From positions 62,001 to 126,000 of the forward strand of contig NZ_OBEA01000006.1 in the NCBI RefSeq assembly GCF_900215355.1: a stretch of DNA of 64,000 nt, given 5' to 3'. The position numbers and the translations under genes are program-made. Below, in pieces: positions 27,152 to 37,394 of the stretch. The stretch's first letter is position 1. Every line of letters starts with the position of its first letter. The notes under the pieces are model-generated. The model saw nothing but the letters and a program-made list of their open reading frames with translations, did no database searches and was not told where the DNA came from. The DNA is from Pseudooceanicola antarcticus (GTDB lineage Bacteria; Pseudomonadota; Alphaproteobacteria; Rhodobacterales; Rhodobacteraceae).

Positions 27152-27840
27152 GCCTGCCTGAAGGCCAGCCCGCACCGCCCCCGGCCTGGGCGGATCTGCC
27201 CTTCTTCGCCGAAAGCTATCCCGGCATAGCCACGACCCTTGCGGCGGAGACCCGGCAGATCCTGCCGCCCGCGCCGCAGCGCTTCGCCGCGCTCGACGCC
27301 TGCCCACCCGAGGCGGTGCGCGTGGTGATCCTGGGCCAGGACCCCTACCCGACGCCCGGACATGCCCATGGGCTGGCCTTTTCGGCCGAACCCCATGTGC
27401 GCCCGCTGCCCCGGTCCCTGGGCAATATCTACAAGGAAATGACCGAGGACCTGGGCTCCTGCCCGGCCGACGCCGACCTGCGTTTCCTGGCCGCCCAGGG
27501 CGTGCTCCTGCTCAATACCGCGCTCTCGGTGCCGGCGGGCGAGGCCGGCGCCCATGCCAGGCTCGGCTGGTCGCAGTTGACCGCAGAGGTCATGGCCCGC
27601 CTGTCGGACCGCCCGCGCGCCTTCCTGCTCTGGGGGAAACCCGCGCAAAGCTATCAGCGTTATATTGCCGGGCAGGACCACCTGGTGCTTGCCTCGCCGC
27701 ATCCCTCTCCGCTCTCCGCGCGCCGCGGGTTTTTCGGCTCGCGGCCATTTTCAAAGGTCAACAACTGGCTTAGAGCGAGAGGAGAGACCGAAATCAACTG
27801 GACCGGCCAGGGGTCCGCGCAGAAGGGAGCCTCAGGATGA
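27148..27840 (+). CDS. ung: Uracil-DNA glycosylase, family 1
   Basis: This enzyme removes uracil from DNA to start base-excision repair. The 230-residue protein carries the water-activating motif [17 protein letters not shown] (catalytic Asp). [18 protein letters not shown] and the minor-groove loop [21 protein letters not shown] are also present. Two usual histidines are replaced: DPYH reads DPYP and HFS reads PFS. The gene is wedged between trpD and trpC with 4-bp ATGA overlaps on both sides, so it is translationally coupled to tryptophan synthesis genes. Confidence 0.93.
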   Translation: MSLPEGQPAPPPAWADLPFFAESYPGIATTLAAETRQILPPAPQRFAALDACPPEAVRVVILGQDPYPTPGHAHGLAFSAEPHVRPLPRSLGNIYKEMTEDLGSCPADADLRFLAAQGVLLLNTALSVPAGEAGAHARLGWSQLTAEVMARLSDRPRAFLLWGKPAQSYQRYIAGQDHLVLASPHPSPLSARRGFFGSRPFSKVNNWLRARGETEINWTGQGSAQKGASG

Positions 27841-28646
27841 GCGAAACCGTGCTGGACCGCATCAAGGCCTACAAGCTGGAAGAGATTGCCGCCGACAAGG
27901 CCGCGAAATCGCTGTCGGAAGTCGAGGACGCGGCCCGTCAGGCCTCGCCCGTGCGCCCCTTTGCCGACGCCCTGCACGAGGCCTCGCGCCAGGGCTACGG
28001 GCTGATCGCCGAGGTCAAGAAGGCCTCGCCCTCCAAGGGGCTGATCCGCGAGGATTTCGATCCCGAATGGATCGCCGGGGCCTATGAAGAGGGTGGCGCC
28101 ACCTGCCTGTCGGTGCTCACCGATACGCCGTCCTTCCAAGGGTCCAAGGACTTCCTGCCGATGGCCCGCAACGCCTGCTCGCTGCCGGTGCTGCGCAAGG
28201 ACTTCATGTATGACACCTACCAGGTGGCCGAAGCCCGCGCCATGGGCGCCGATTGCATCCTGATCATCATGGCCTCCGTCTCGGACGAGCAGGCGGCCGA
28301 GCTCGAGGCGGCGGCCACCGAATGGGGCATGGATGCGCTGATCGAGGTGCATGACCAGGAAGAGCTGGAGCGCGCCGCGCACCTGGAAAGCCGCCTCTTG
28401 GGCATCAACAACCGCAACCTGAAGACCTTCGAGACCTCGCTGGACACCACCCGCAAGCTGTCGCGTCTGGCCCCCGAGGACCGTATCCTGGTCTCGGAAA
28501 GCGGGCTGCACGGTCCCGAGGACCTGGCCGAAATGGCCCGCTACGGGGCCCGTTGCTTCCTCATCGGCGAAAGCCTGATGCGCCAGGACGACGTGGCCGG
28601 TGCCACCCGCAAGCTGCTGGCCCAGCCGACCGGCGGGGTGATGTAA
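27837..28646 (+). CDS. trpC: Indole-3-glycerol-phosphate synthase
   Basis: Fourth step of tryptophan synthesis. The 269-residue TIM barrel has the catalytic and phosphate-binding signatures [48 protein letters not shown] and [12 protein letters not shown]. It is not fused to TrpF. It starts inside the ung stop (ATGA), and its TAA overlaps the moaC ATG by one base. Confidence 0.97.
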   Translation: MSETVLDRIKAYKLEEIAADKAAKSLSEVEDAARQASPVRPFADALHEASRQGYGLIAEVKKASPSKGLIREDFDPEWIAGAYEEGGATCLSVLTDTPSFQGSKDFLPMARNACSLPVLRKDFMYDTYQVAEARAMGADCILIIMASVSDEQAAELEAAATEWGMDALIEVHDQEELERAAHLESRLLGINNRNLKTFETSLDTTRKLSRLAPEDRILVSESGLHGPEDLAEMARYGARCFLIGESLMRQDDVAGATRKLLAQPTGGVM

Positions 28647-29119
28647 TGGCGCTCAGCCATTTCGACGGCAAGGGCGATGCCCATATGGTGGATGTCTCGG
28701 AAAAGGCAGTAACCGCGCGCCTCGCGGTGGCCGAGGGCTTTGTCCGCATGGCACCCGAGACGCTGGCGCTGATCTCCTCGGGCGAGGCCAAGAAGGGCGA
28801 TGTCGCCGGGATCGCCCGGCTGGCGGGGATCATGGGGGCCAAGAAGACCTCTGACCTGATCCCGCTCTGCCACCCGCTGCCGATCACCAAGGTCGCCCTC
28901 GAGATCACCCCGGACGAGGCCCTGCCGGGCCTGCGTATCGAGGCCACCGTGAAGACCTCGGGCCAGACCGGCGTCGAGATGGAGGCACTGACCGCCGTCT
29001 CGACCGCTGCGCTGACCGTCTATGACATGGTGAAGGCAGCCGACAAGGCGATGGAGATCACCGCCATCCGCCTGCTGCTGAAGGACGGCGGCAAGTCGGG
29101 CCGCTTCGAGGCGCAATGA
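28646..29119 (+). CDS. moaC: Cyclic pyranopterin monophosphate synthase
   Basis: Molybdenum-cofactor synthesis, converting the 3',8-cyclo-GTP product of MoaA into cPMP. The 157-residue protein has the MoaC signatures [16 protein letters not shown] (active-site His) and [20 protein letters not shown]. It starts in the trpC stop codon (TAATG) and overlaps moeA by 4 bp, so trpD-ung-trpC-moaC-moeA read as one coupled operon. Confidence 0.97.
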   Translation: MALSHFDGKGDAHMVDVSEKAVTARLAVAEGFVRMAPETLALISSGEAKKGDVAGIARLAGIMGAKKTSDLIPLCHPLPITKVALEITPDEALPGLRIEATVKTSGQTGVEMEALTAVSTAALTVYDMVKAADKAMEITAIRLLLKDGGKSGRFEAQ

Positions 29120-30300
29120 TCTCGGTCGACGAGGCCCTGGCGCAGCTTTTCGCGCTGGCGCAGCCCCTTGGCACCGAAGAGGTGCCCCTGCGCGAGGCCG
29201 CAGGACGTGTGTTGCGCGAAGATGCTGTGGCGCGCCGGGATCAGCCGCCCTTTGCCGGTTCCGCCATGGACGGCTATGCGCTGATTGCGGAAGAGGCGGT
29301 CGTGGGCGCCAGCTTCGAGGTTATCGGCGAAAGCGCCGCCGGGCATCGTTTTGATGGCACCGTCAGCGCCGGTCAGGCCGTCCGCATCTTCACCGGCGCC
29401 CCCATCCCCGACGGCGCAACCCGCGTGGTGCTGCAAGAGGATGTGACCCGCGAAGGTGATCGCATAACCCTTGGCGAGCGCCTCGACACCGGCCCCCATA
29501 TCCGCGCCGCCGGCATCGACTTCCGCGCCGGAGACCGCCTGACCGCCCCTCGCCTGCTGCGGCCGGCCGACGTGGCGCTGCTGGCGGCGATGAATGCCCC
29601 GCGCCTCACCGTCTCGCGCCGCCCCGAGGTCGCCCTGATCTCGACCGGCGACGAGCTGGTGCTGCCCGGAGAGGACCCGGGCCCCGACCAGATCATCGCC
29701 TCGAATACCTTCGGGCTAGAGGCGCTTTTCCGCGCCCATGGCGCGACGGTCCGCCTGCTGCCGCTGGCCCGCGACAGCCGCGCCTCGCTGGAGGCCACCT
29801 TCGCGCTGGCCAGTGGAGCCGACCTGGTCGTCACCATCGGCGGCGCCTCGGTGGGCGACCATGACCTGGTTGGCCGCGTGGCGGCCGATCTCGGGATGGA
29901 GCAGAGCTTCTACAAGGTCGCCATGCGGCCGGGCAAACCGCTGATGGCCGGACGCATGGGGGCCGAGATGGGCGGCGCGATGATGATCGGCCTGCCCGGC
30001 AACCCGGTCTCCGCCATGGTCTGCGGCCATGTCTTCGTGGCCCCTGTGCTGCGCGCCCTGCAGGGCCTGCCGCCCGCGCCCGCGCCGCTGGCGCGCGCGC
30101 CGCTGCTGGAAGACCTGCCCGCCAACGGCCCGCGGGCCCACTACATGCGCGCCCTGCTCTCGCCCGAGGGCCTGCGCCCCGCGGGCTCGCAGGACAGCTC
30201 CCTGCTGTCGCTGCTCTCGGAGGCCGGCGCGCTGATCATGCGCCCGCCCGAGGCGCCCGCCGCCCGCGCCGGAGAGATCCTGCCCTACCTGCCGCTTTGA
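29116..30300 (+). CDS. moeA: Molybdopterin molybdenumtransferase
   Basis: This enzyme inserts molybdate into adenylated molybdopterin. The 394-residue protein has [10 protein letters not shown], the MPT-binding domain motifs [24 protein letters not shown] and [18 protein letters not shown] beta-rich C-terminal domain follows. It is the last gene of the coupled trp-moa group, ending 81 bp before lexA, which has its own promoter. Confidence 0.97.
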   Translation: MISVDEALAQLFALAQPLGTEEVPLREAAGRVLREDAVARRDQPPFAGSAMDGYALIAEEAVVGASFEVIGESAAGHRFDGTVSAGQAVRIFTGAPIPDGATRVVLQEDVTREGDRITLGERLDTGPHIRAAGIDFRAGDRLTAPRLLRPADVALLAAMNAPRLTVSRRPEVALISTGDELVLPGEDPGPDQIIASNTFGLEALFRAHGATVRLLPLARDSRASLEATFALASGADLVVTIGGASVGDHDLVGRVAADLGMEQSFYKVAMRPGKPLMAGRMGAEMGGAMMIGLPGNPVSAMVCGHVFVAPVLRALQGLPPAPAPLARAPLLEDLPANGPRAHYMRALLSPEGLRPAGSQDSSLLSLLSEAGALIMRPPEAPAARAGEILPYLPL

Positions 30301-30320
30301 GCTGGATTCAACCGGCTTCG

Positions 30321-30349
30321 TTGACACAAAACGGGAACACCTGTAGAAC
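30321..30349 (+). promoter_or_regulatory. lexA promoter with overlapping SOS box
   Basis: TTGACA (30321-30326) lies 17 nt from TAGAAC (30344-30349), a good sigma-70 pair. The direct repeat GAAC-N7-GAAC at 30335-30349 is the exact alphaproteobacterial LexA box and covers the -10, so LexA should repress its own gene. The lexA ATG lies 33 bp downstream. Confidence 0.93.
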
Positions 30350-30381
30350 GAACCCAGAGGACCAGAGCAGGAGCCCCCGCA

Positions 30382-31101
30382 ATGCTGACGAAAAAGCAGC
30401 TAGATCTTTTGGAATTCATCCACAAGCGTATGGCCCGTGACGGGGTGCCGCCGTCCTTTGACGAGATGAAGGAAGCGCTGGACCTGCGCTCGAAGTCGGG
30501 CATCCACCGGCTGATCACCGCGCTGGAAGAGCGCGGGTTCATCCGCCGCCTGGCGCATCGCGCGCGCGCCATCGAAATCGTCAAGCTGCCCGACAGCCTG
30601 CTCGCCAAGGAGGCCGCCACCAGCCGTGGTTTCCGGCCCCGCGTAATCGACGGCGGCGCAGATGCCTCGGCCGCGGCCGACCGGCCCTCGGGTGGGCAGC
30701 CGCTGGAGGCGCTGCATGCGCAGGAACTCCAGGTGATGGGCAAGATTGCCGCCGGTGTCCCGATCGAGGCGATCTCGGAAGTGGCTTCCCATATCGCCGT
30801 GCCGGGCTCGATGCTGTCGCGTGGTGGCGATCACTATGCGCTGGAGGTCAGCGGCGACTCGATGATCGAGGCCGGGATCAACGATGGCGACGTGGTGATC
30901 ATCCGCGAGACCGCCACCGCCGATGACGGCGATATCGTCGTGGCGCTGGTGGAAGAGCAGGAAGCGACGCTGAAGAAGATCTACCGCAAGTCCGGCTCGA
31001 TCGACCTGGTGGCCGCCAACCCCGCCTATGCCACGCGCACCCTGCCCGCCGACAAGGTGCGGGTGCAGGGACGGCTGGTCGGGCTGATCCGCAGCTACTG
31101 A
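30382..31101 (+). CDS. lexA: SOS-response repressor LexA
   Basis: The 239-residue repressor-protease has an N-terminal winged HTH ([36 protein letters not shown]). A flexible linker of about 50 residues follows, then the Ala-Gly cleavage site in GKIAAGVPI. The catalytic serine is in [10 protein letters not shown] and the lysine in the ATLKKIYRK region. The linker is longer than in E. coli LexA (202 residues), as is normal in this group. It autoregulates through the GAAC-N7-GAAC box. Confidence 0.97.
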   Translation: MLTKKQLDLLEFIHKRMARDGVPPSFDEMKEALDLRSKSGIHRLITALEERGFIRRLAHRARAIEIVKLPDSLLAKEAATSRGFRPRVIDGGADASAAADRPSGGQPLEALHAQELQVMGKIAAGVPIEAISEVASHIAVPGSMLSRGGDHYALEVSGDSMIEAGINDGDVVIIRETATADDGDIVVALVEEQEATLKKIYRKSGSIDLVAANPAYATRTLPADKVRVQGRLVGLIRSY

Positions 31102-31109
31102 GGGGGCGT

Positions 31110-31169
31110 GGGGGCTCTGCCCCCGTCCGCTGACGCGGACTCCCCCGGAGTATTTTCAGCCTGGTGATG
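31110..31169 (+). repeat. Dispersed structured repeat, copy A (single unit)
   Basis: Order on the plus strand: a GGGGGC/GCCCCC hairpin (31110-31124), a GTCCGC-TGAC-GCGGAC hairpin (31125-31140), then the core 31141-31169 ending TTTTCAGCCTGGTGATG. The core's ACTCC/GGAGT part is itself foldable. It begins 9 bp after the lexA stop and is followed directly by a terminator. The same modules recur, mostly in opposite orientation, at three other places in the window. Confidence 0.85.
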
Positions 31170-31177
31170 ACATGAAG

Positions 31178-31204
31178 AGGGCGCCCCGGTCGGGCGTCCT
31201 TTTG
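31178..31204 (+). terminator. Terminator between lexA and comEC
   Basis: The stem AGGGCGCCC/GGGCGTCCT (9 bp with one G-U pair, 5-nt loop) is followed by TTT on the plus strand and ends at the last codons of convergent comEC. Confidence 0.75.
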
Positions 31205-33343
31205 CTATTCCGGCCCGCGCGCGGCGGTGAGGTCGCTGCGCGAGAGGCGCTGTCCGAGAGAGGCCCAGAGGCCCGGACTGCGGGACAGCTCGGGGCTGTT
31301 CCAGTAGCGGGTGCCGTCGGTCTCGCTGGCCGTGACGACCAGTTGCTTGTCGAGGTAGATCGCCACCGCACCGGTGCGGCGCAGTCGGGCGGGGTCGTAG
31401 ATCTCGCAGCCGGTAGCCCTGCTTGCCAGCGCGGCCTCGACGTTCAGCACCAGAATCTCTGCTTCCTCGCAGGGTCCGGCGGCCCCGGCGGCGCGTTTGC
31501 CCGTCGCGTGGCGGATCGCTGTGCCCGCCTGCCAGCGCCCGGCGGCCTCGAGCTGTTGCGCCTTGTCGCCGTCGTTCTCCAGCCAGACCCTTGCGGTGAA
31601 GCTTTCAGAGCGTTCGCGCGAGAGCGCCCGGCCCTCAGGCGTCATCACGCCGACGAGGCCGCCGGTCTCGGCGATCAGGATGTCGGGGCGGGTGGTGCCC
31701 TGCCAGAGGATCAGGGCCAGGGCCACCGGCGCGACGCCAAGCCAGCGCGCCCGCCCTGCCCATAGGATCACGAAGAGCCCGCCGAGGCAGAGCATCGGCA
31801 GGGCCACCGGCGGCGGGCTTGGCACCGTGCCGCGCGCGCCCTCCAGCCCCGCCGTGAAACGCGCCACCGCAAGGATCCAGTCCAGCCCCCAGCCCATGAG
31901 TGTCATCGGCAGCGCCTCGAGCCCGAGCGGCATCAGCAGGACCGAGACCAGCGCCGCGGGCATCACCAGCGTGCCCATCACAGGCACCGAGAGCAGGTTG
32001 GCCAGCAGCCCGTAATGCGCCAGCTGGTTGAACTGCGCCGCCGCCACAGGCGCCGTGGCCGCCCCCGCCACGGCCGAGGAGATGACAAGTGTCAGTACCC
32101 GGCCACGCCAGCCCCGGCCCGGCCAGCCAGCCCCCTGCCCGTCCTTCGGCGTCATCAGCGAGAAGATCCAGACCAGCGCCAGGGTTGCGGCGAAGGACAT
32201 CTGGAAACCCGGCGACAGCAGCGCCTCGGGGCGCAACCCCAGCACCACCAGTGCGGCCAGCGCTACCGCCCGCAGGGTCAGGGCTCGGCGCAGCGCCATG
32301 GCGGCGACCAGCACCACGGCGACCATGACGAAGGCGCGCTCGGTGGCGATGGAGCCGCCCGAGAGCCCGAGGTAGATCACCGCCACCACCAGCGCGCCCG
32401 CCGCCGCGATGCTGCGCAGCGGCAGGTGCAGGGCCAGGCGCTCGGACACGGCAAGCAGGCGGCGCAGGGAAAGAAAGACGAAGCCCGTCAGCAGCCCCAT
32501 GTGCAGCCCCGAGATCGCCAGAAGATGGGCCAGGTTGGCCACCCGCAGCGCCTGCAAGGTCTCTTGCCCCATGCCCGAGCGATCGCCCGCGGTGATCGCC
32601 GCCGCAAATGCGCCGGTCTCGCCGGGCAGGGCCTGGCGGAAGGCCTCGGCCAGGGCCATCCGGGCCCGGAAGATGCGGGCGGCGCCGGGTTCGGGTGGGG
32701 CGACCCCGAGCAGCGGGATGCGCGTGTAGCCGACGGCGCCCAGCTTCTGGAACCAGGCGTGGCGGCGGAAGTCGAAGCCTCCGGGCTCGACCGGGCCGCC
32801 GGGGGGCGAGAGATGGCCGGTGGTCATGACGCGCTGCCCCGGACGCGGCACCGTGCCGCCGTCTCCGTGCAGGGAAATGCGCACCCGCGCCGGGGTGCGC
32901 GCGGGCGCCATGCGGCCCAGTCGCACCTGGTCCAGCGTCAGGCGCAGCGCGTCCGAAGCCGAACGGTCCATGCCGATGATGCGCCCTTCCACGGGACCAT
33001 AGTAGCGATAGCCCAGCACCGGAGCCGAGACCCGCGCGGCGCGCTCTGCCGCCAGCCACATCCCCCCCGCGATCAGCGCCAGCGCCACGAAACCCGCCTG
33101 CAACAGCGGCCTGTCCCGCCGCGACGCGCCCCAGGCCAGGCCCGACAGCACCACAGTCAGCACCGGCAACGCCAGCCGCAGTTCCGGTCCCGGCTCCTGA
33201 CGCAGCGTGAAGTACCAGCCGATGCCCAGGCCCAGGAAGACCGGAACCCAGGGGAACATATGCCCGCGCTGTGCCAGCAGGGCCTGCCGCATGATCTGTA
33301 CCAGCCGCCGCACTTGTCTCGCCTCCGGCCCGCCGATAGACAA
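31205..33343 (-). CDS. comEC: ComEC/Rec2 family DNA-uptake channel protein
   Basis: This is an inner-membrane competence protein that passes single-stranded DNA into the cytoplasm. The 712-residue chain has an N-terminal OB-like region (about 100-220) and the Competence domain beginning near 250 with LAHLLAISGLHMGLLTGFVF and about ten membrane segments. A shortened C-terminal segment after about 540 lacks a clear metallo-beta-lactamase zinc motif, common in alphaproteobacterial ComEC. It diverges from gltX across 50 bp and is convergent with lexA. Confidence 0.92.
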   Translation of the reverse strand: MSIGGPEARQVRRLVQIMRQALLAQRGHMFPWVPVFLGLGIGWYFTLRQEPGPELRLALPVLTVVLSGLAWGASRRDRPLLQAGFVALALIAGGMWLAAERAARVSAPVLGYRYYGPVEGRIIGMDRSASDALRLTLDQVRLGRMAPARTPARVRISLHGDGGTVPRPGQRVMTTGHLSPPGGPVEPGGFDFRRHAWFQKLGAVGYTRIPLLGVAPPEPGAARIFRARMALAEAFRQALPGETGAFAAAITAGDRSGMGQETLQALRVANLAHLLAISGLHMGLLTGFVFLSLRRLLAVSERLALHLPLRSIAAAGALVVAVIYLGLSGGSIATERAFVMVAVVLVAAMALRRALTLRAVALAALVVLGLRPEALLSPGFQMSFAATLALVWIFSLMTPKDGQGAGWPGRGWRGRVLTLVISSAVAGAATAPVAAAQFNQLAHYGLLANLLSVPVMGTLVMPAALVSVLLMPLGLEALPMTLMGWGLDWILAVARFTAGLEGARGTVPSPPPVALPMLCLGGLFVILWAGRARWLGVAPVALALILWQGTTRPDILIAETGGLVGVMTPEGRALSRERSESFTARVWLENDGDKAQQLEAAGRWQAGTAIRHATGKRAAGAAGPCEEAEILVLNVEAALASRATGCEIYDPARLRRTGAVAIYLDKQLVVTASETDGTRYWNSPELSRSPGLWASLGQRLSRSDLTAARGPE

Positions 33344-33393
33344 TGCCCGAAACGCTATGCCGCGTATGGTTAATCAATCGTTAGGATCTCCCC

Positions 33394-34806
33394 TTGTCCG
33401 ATCAGATCGTCACCCGCTTCGCCCCCTCGCCCACGGGCTTCCTGCATATCGGCGGCGCCCGCACGGCGCTGTTCAACTGGCTCTTCGCGCGGGGCCGTGG
33501 CGGCAAGTTCCTGATCCGGATCGAGGACACCGACCGCGCCCGCTCGACCCCCGAGGCGACGCAGGCGATCATCGACGGCATGGCCTGGTTGGGTCTCGAC
33601 CACGACGGCGAGATCGTCAGCCAGTTCGAGCAGGCCGAGCGCCACCGCGCCGTCGCGCTGGAGCTGCTCGAGAAGGGCGCCGCCTACAAGTGCTTCTCGA
33701 CCCAAGAAGAAATCGAAGCCTTCCGCGAGCAGGCGCGGGCCGAGAAACGCTCGACCCTGTTCCAGAGCCCCTGGCGTGATGCCGATCCCGCCAGCCACCC
33801 CGATGCGCCCTACGCGATCCGCCTGAAGACCCCGCAGGAGGGGGAGACGGTGATCGAGGACCAGGTGCAGGGGCGCGTGACGATCCGCAACGATCAGCTC
33901 GACGACATGATCCTGCTGCGCTCGGACGGCACGCCTGTCTACATGCTGGCAGTGGTGGTGGACGACCACGACATGGGCGTGACCCATGTGATCCGAGGTG
34001 ACGATCACCTCAACAACACCGCCAGGCAGATGGGAATCTACACCGCCATGGGCTGGGAGCTGCCGGTCTACGGTCATATCTCGCTGATCCACGGCGAAGA
34101 CGGCAAGAAACTGTCGAAGCGCCATGGGGCGCTTGGTGTCGAAGAGTACCGCGACATGGGCTATCCCGCCGCCGGCCTGCGCAATTACCTGGCCCGTCTC
34201 GGCTGGTCGCACGGCGATGATGAATACTTCACCGACGCCCAGGCCCAGGAATGGTTCGGCTTCGACGGGATGAACAAATCTCCGGCCCGTTTCGATTTCA
34301 AGAAGCTGGCCAATATCTGCGGCCAGCACATCGCCGCGGCCGACAATGCTGCACTGCTGAAAGAGACCTTGGCCTTCCGCGAAGTCACCGGGCAGCCCGC
34401 GCTGTCCGAGCAAAAAATTAATCTCCTTTCCCTGGCCATGCCGGTCTTGAAGGAGCGCGCCAAGACCTTCCCGGAACTTCTTGATAAGGCTCACTTCTGC
34501 CTGGCAGAACGCCCCCTTCAGGTTGAAGAGAAAGCGGCCAAATCGCTTGACCCAGTATCCATCGGTATACTGACCGAATTGACGCCGCACTTGCAAAATG
34601 CTAGCTGGACGCGTCAGGATCTGGAGGGGGAACTGACGACTTTCGCCGAAGCTCGCGAGATGAAGTTCGGCCAGCTTGCCGCACCCCTGCGTGCAGCACT
34701 GGCAGGCCGGTCCGCGACGCCGAGCGTATACGACATGATGCTGGTCCTTGGCCGGGAAGAAGTGCTTCTCAGGCTCGGGGATGTGACCGGCAACGGTGCT
34801 GCTTAA
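33394..34806 (+). CDS. gltX: Glutamyl-tRNA synthetase, TTG start
   Basis: This enzyme charges tRNA-Glu (and in many alphaproteobacteria tRNA-Gln). The 470-residue class I synthetase has the HIGH motif as [16 protein letters not shown] and KMSKS as KKLSKRHGA, plus [10 protein letters not shown]. The reading frame opens at TTG 33394, with AGGA 7 nt upstream and [12 protein letters not shown] directly after. No ATG is possible before the HIGH motif, so TTG is very likely the real start. It is followed 89 bp later by gltA. Confidence 0.95.
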   Translation: MSDQIVTRFAPSPTGFLHIGGARTALFNWLFARGRGGKFLIRIEDTDRARSTPEATQAIIDGMAWLGLDHDGEIVSQFEQAERHRAVALELLEKGAAYKCFSTQEEIEAFREQARAEKRSTLFQSPWRDADPASHPDAPYAIRLKTPQEGETVIEDQVQGRVTIRNDQLDDMILLRSDGTPVYMLAVVVDDHDMGVTHVIRGDDHLNNTARQMGIYTAMGWELPVYGHISLIHGEDGKKLSKRHGALGVEEYRDMGYPAAGLRNYLARLGWSHGDDEYFTDAQAQEWFGFDGMNKSPARFDFKKLANICGQHIAAADNAALLKETLAFREVTGQPALSEQKINLLSLAMPVLKERAKTFPELLDKAHFCLAERPLQVEEKAAKSLDPVSIGILTELTPHLQNASWTRQDLEGELTTFAEAREMKFGQLAAPLRAALAGRSATPSVYDMMLVLGREEVLLRLGDVTGNGAA

Positions 34807-34895
34807 CCTTTCGTTGAGAGGCGCCGTGAAAGAGAAGGGGCGCCGGGCTGTCGCTGCGACGGGCCGGTGCGGGAACAGAGGAAGGGATATCAAGA

Positions 34896-36191
34896 ATGTC
34901 TGAACCTAAGAAGACGGCGACTCTGACGGTCGACGGTGAGAGCTACGAATTCCCGGTGCTTTCGCCCTCTGCCGGGCCCGATGTCATCGACATCCGCAAG
35001 CTCTATGCCACCACCGGCATGTTCACTTATGACCCGAGCTTCACCTCCACCGCCTCCTGCGAATCGACCATCACCTACATCGACGGTGAGAAGGGCGAAC
35101 TGCTGCATCGCGGTTACCCGATCGACCAGCTGGCCGGCAAGTCGCACTACCTGGAAGTCTGCTACCTGCTGCTCTACGGCGCCCTGCCCTCGGCCAAGCA
35201 GCTCGAGGACTTCGAGACGCTGGTGACGCGCCACACCATGGTGCACGAGCAGATGCACCGTTTCTTCACCGGCTTCCGCCGGGATGCGCATCCGATGGCC
35301 ATCATGGTCGGTGTCGTGGGGGCGATGTCCGCCTTCTACCACGACAGCACCGACATCAATGATCCGCATCAGCGCGAGGTCGCCTCGATCCGCCTGATCG
35401 CCAAGATGCCGACCATCGCCGCCATGGCCTACAAGTACACCGTCGGCCAGCCCTTCGTGTACCCGCGCAACGACCTGGACTACGCGTCCAACTTCCTGCG
35501 CATGTGCTTCTCGGTCCCGGCCGAGGAATACGAGGTGAACCCGATCCTGAGCCGCGCGATGGACCGGATCTTCACCCTGCACGCCGACCACGAGCAAAAC
35601 GCCTCGACCTCGACCGTGCGCCTGGCCTCCTCTTCGGGTGCCAACCCCTTCGCCTGTATCGCGGCCGGCATCGCCTGCCTCTGGGGCCCCGCTCACGGCG
35701 GCGCCAACCAGGCCTGCCTCGAGATGCTGCGCGAGATCGGCACGGTCGACAAGATCCCCGAGTACATCGCCCGCGCCAAGGACAAGAACGATCCGTTCCG
35801 CCTGATGGGCTTCGGCCACCGCGTCTACAAGAACTTCGATCCCCGTGCGACGGTGATGAAGGAAAGCGCGGACGAGGTTCTGGAACTGCTGGGCATCGAG
35901 AACAACCCGACGCTGCAGGTCGCGAAAGAGCTGGAAAAGCAAGCGCTTGCCGATCCCTACTTCGCCGACAAGAAGCTCTTCCCGAACGTCGACTTCTACT
36001 CGGGCATCATCCTCGAGGCCATGGGCTTCCCGACGTCGATGTTCACCCCGATCTTCGCGCTCTCGCGCACCATCGGCTGGATCTCGCAGTGGAAGGAACA
36101 GATCGAGGATCCGTCCCTGCGCATCGGTCGCCCCCGTCAGCTCTATGTCGGCGAGACCTCGCGCGACTACACGGACGTGGAAACCCGCTGA
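34896..36191 (+). CDS. gltA: Citrate synthase (type II)
   Basis: First enzyme of the TCA cycle. The 431-residue protein has the active-site regions [15 protein letters not shown] (His), [14 protein letters not shown] (His/Arg) and [12 protein letters not shown] (Asp). Length and the N-terminal beta domain ([14 protein letters not shown]) match the hexameric, NADH-sensitive form of Gram-negative bacteria. A GGAAGGG ribosome site precedes the ATG. A strong terminator and one of the dispersed repeats follow. Confidence 0.97.
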   Translation: MSEPKKTATLTVDGESYEFPVLSPSAGPDVIDIRKLYATTGMFTYDPSFTSTASCESTITYIDGEKGELLHRGYPIDQLAGKSHYLEVCYLLLYGALPSAKQLEDFETLVTRHTMVHEQMHRFFTGFRRDAHPMAIMVGVVGAMSAFYHDSTDINDPHQREVASIRLIAKMPTIAAMAYKYTVGQPFVYPRNDLDYASNFLRMCFSVPAEEYEVNPILSRAMDRIFTLHADHEQNASTSTVRLASSSGANPFACIAAGIACLWGPAHGGANQACLEMLREIGTVDKIPEYIARAKDKNDPFRLMGFGHRVYKNFDPRATVMKESADEVLELLGIENNPTLQVAKELEKQALADPYFADKKLFPNVDFYSGIILEAMGFPTSMFTPIFALSRTIGWISQWKEQIEDPSLRIGRPRQLYVGETSRDYTDVETR

Positions 36192-36214
36192 TCGGCGGCA
36201 CATCCCGAAATTGC

Positions 36215-36246
36215 AAAGGGCGGCTCTGCGGAGCCGCCCTTTTCTT
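36215..36246 (+). terminator. Rho-independent terminator of gltA
   Basis: A 12-bp perfect stem, AAAGGGCGGCTC/GAGCCGCCCTTT, with TGCG loop and trailing CTT lies 23 bp after the gltA stop. Confidence 0.92.
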
Positions 36247-36292
36247 GTGTCCCGCCGTTCTGGGCTTGCTTGCGCCCCTGCGGGGCGGGGCG

Positions 36293-36495
36293 CCTCCGGC
36301 GGGAGTATTTGGGGCCTGGTGATGATGGGGGCCTGGCGCGGATTTGTCACCCGACGCGCCCGCTGTCAGACCGCGGATCCGCAAGCGGCAAAAGGAGGCC
36401 GCCTGCAAGGCGCCCCTTCTGCAACATCACCAGGCTGGAAATACTCCGGGGGTGAATTGGGCCCGCAAGGGCTCAAGAGGGGGCGGCGCCCCCTC
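36293..36495. repeat. Dispersed structured repeat, copy B (inverted pair, wide spacer)
   Basis: The left arm 36293-36324 (CTCCGGCGGGAGTATT...GCCTGGTGATG) faces the right arm 36425-36495 (CATCACCAGGCTGGAAATAC...). About 100 bp of unrelated sequence separates them. In the right arm the small hairpin is TTGGGCCC-GCAA-GGGCTCAA, unlike the other copies in sequence but still paired, followed by GAGGGGGC/GCCCCCTC (36477-36495). It fills most of the 353-bp gap between convergent gltA and the enoyl-CoA hydratase gene. I see no gene in that gap. Confidence 0.82.
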
Positions 36496-36544
36496 CCCCG
36501 CGCGCGCCGGAGGCAGGACGCAGGTCCTGCATGATGGCGCTCTT

Positions 36545-37321
36545 TCAGCGGCCTTCAAAGTGGGGCGGGCGCTTTTCCAGGAATGACACGACGCCCTCCT
36601 TGAAGTCACGGCTCTGGCCGCAGCGACCCTGGGCCTTGCCCTCGGCCTCGAGCTGGCCGTCCAGGTCGCTCTGCCAGGAACCGCGGATGATCTGCTTGAC
36701 CTCGGCATAGGTGGCGGTCGGCCCCTTGGCCAGGTGTTCGGCCCTTGCGCGCCAGTGGGCTTCGAAGCCCTCGTCCGGAACAGCCTCCCAGATCATGCCC
36801 CAGGCGTCGGCCTGGGCGGCGGTGATCTTCTCGGCGAAGAGCGCGGCCCCCATGGCTTTCTGGCTGCCCATGGAACGCGGCAGGAAGTAGGTCCCGCCGG
36901 CATCCGGCACCAGGGCGATCCGGGTGAAGGCCTGCAGGAAATAGGCGCTCTCGGCCGCGATCACCACATCGGCGCAGAGCGCGAGGTTGGCGCCTGCCCC
37001 GGCTGCGGCGCCGTTAACGGCCGCGATGGTGGGGATCGGGCAATCCACGATGGCCTTCAGCATCGGCACGTATTCGTCGCGCAGGGTGCGCTCGAGATCC
37101 GGATTGGCCACATTGGCCCGATCGCTCAGGTCCTGGCCCGAGCAGAAGGCCCGGCCCTCGGCGGTAAGCACCAGCACCCGCGCCTTCTCTCCGGCGACCC
37201 GCACCGCATCGGCGATCTCGGCCCGCATCTGGCTGTTCAGCGCGTTCATCACCTCGGGCCGGGTCAGCCGCAGCACGGCGATATCGGCCTCGATTTCCAG
37301 CGAAATGGTCTGATAGCTCAC
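36545..37321 (-). CDS. Enoyl-CoA hydratase/isomerase, PaaG-like
   Basis: The 258-residue crotonase-fold protein has the oxyanion-hole segments AFCSGQDLSDR and NGAAAGAGANLALCADVVIA. FTRIALVPDAGGTYFLPRSMG carries the Asp found in PaaG-type isomerases in place of the hydratase Glu. Start is GTG 37321, with a strong GGAGGAGGG site; the longer ATG frame has none. It follows ccmH by 73 bp on the minus strand. Role in phenylacetate or another acyl-CoA pathway is not fixed, since no paa genes are nearby. Confidence 0.87.
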   Translation of the reverse strand: MSYQTISLEIEADIAVLRLTRPEVMNALNSQMRAEIADAVRVAGEKARVLVLTAEGRAFCSGQDLSDRANVANPDLERTLRDEYVPMLKAIVDCPIPTIAAVNGAAAGAGANLALCADVVIAAESAYFLQAFTRIALVPDAGGTYFLPRSMGSQKAMGAALFAEKITAAQADAWGMIWEAVPDEGFEAHWRARAEHLAKGPTATYAEVKQIIRGSWQSDLDGQLEAEGKAQGRCGQSRDFKEGVVSFLEKRPPHFEGR

Positions 37322-37394
37322 GAGAGCCCTCCTCCTGTCATCCTCGGCTCCACAGAAGCCCGGATGCGCCCCCGCGTCAAACCTGAACACAGCG

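Noticed and set aside
33244-33257. GAAC...GAAC inside comEC, looking like a second SOS box
   Set aside because: The spacer is 6 nt, not 7, and it lies inside coding sequence.
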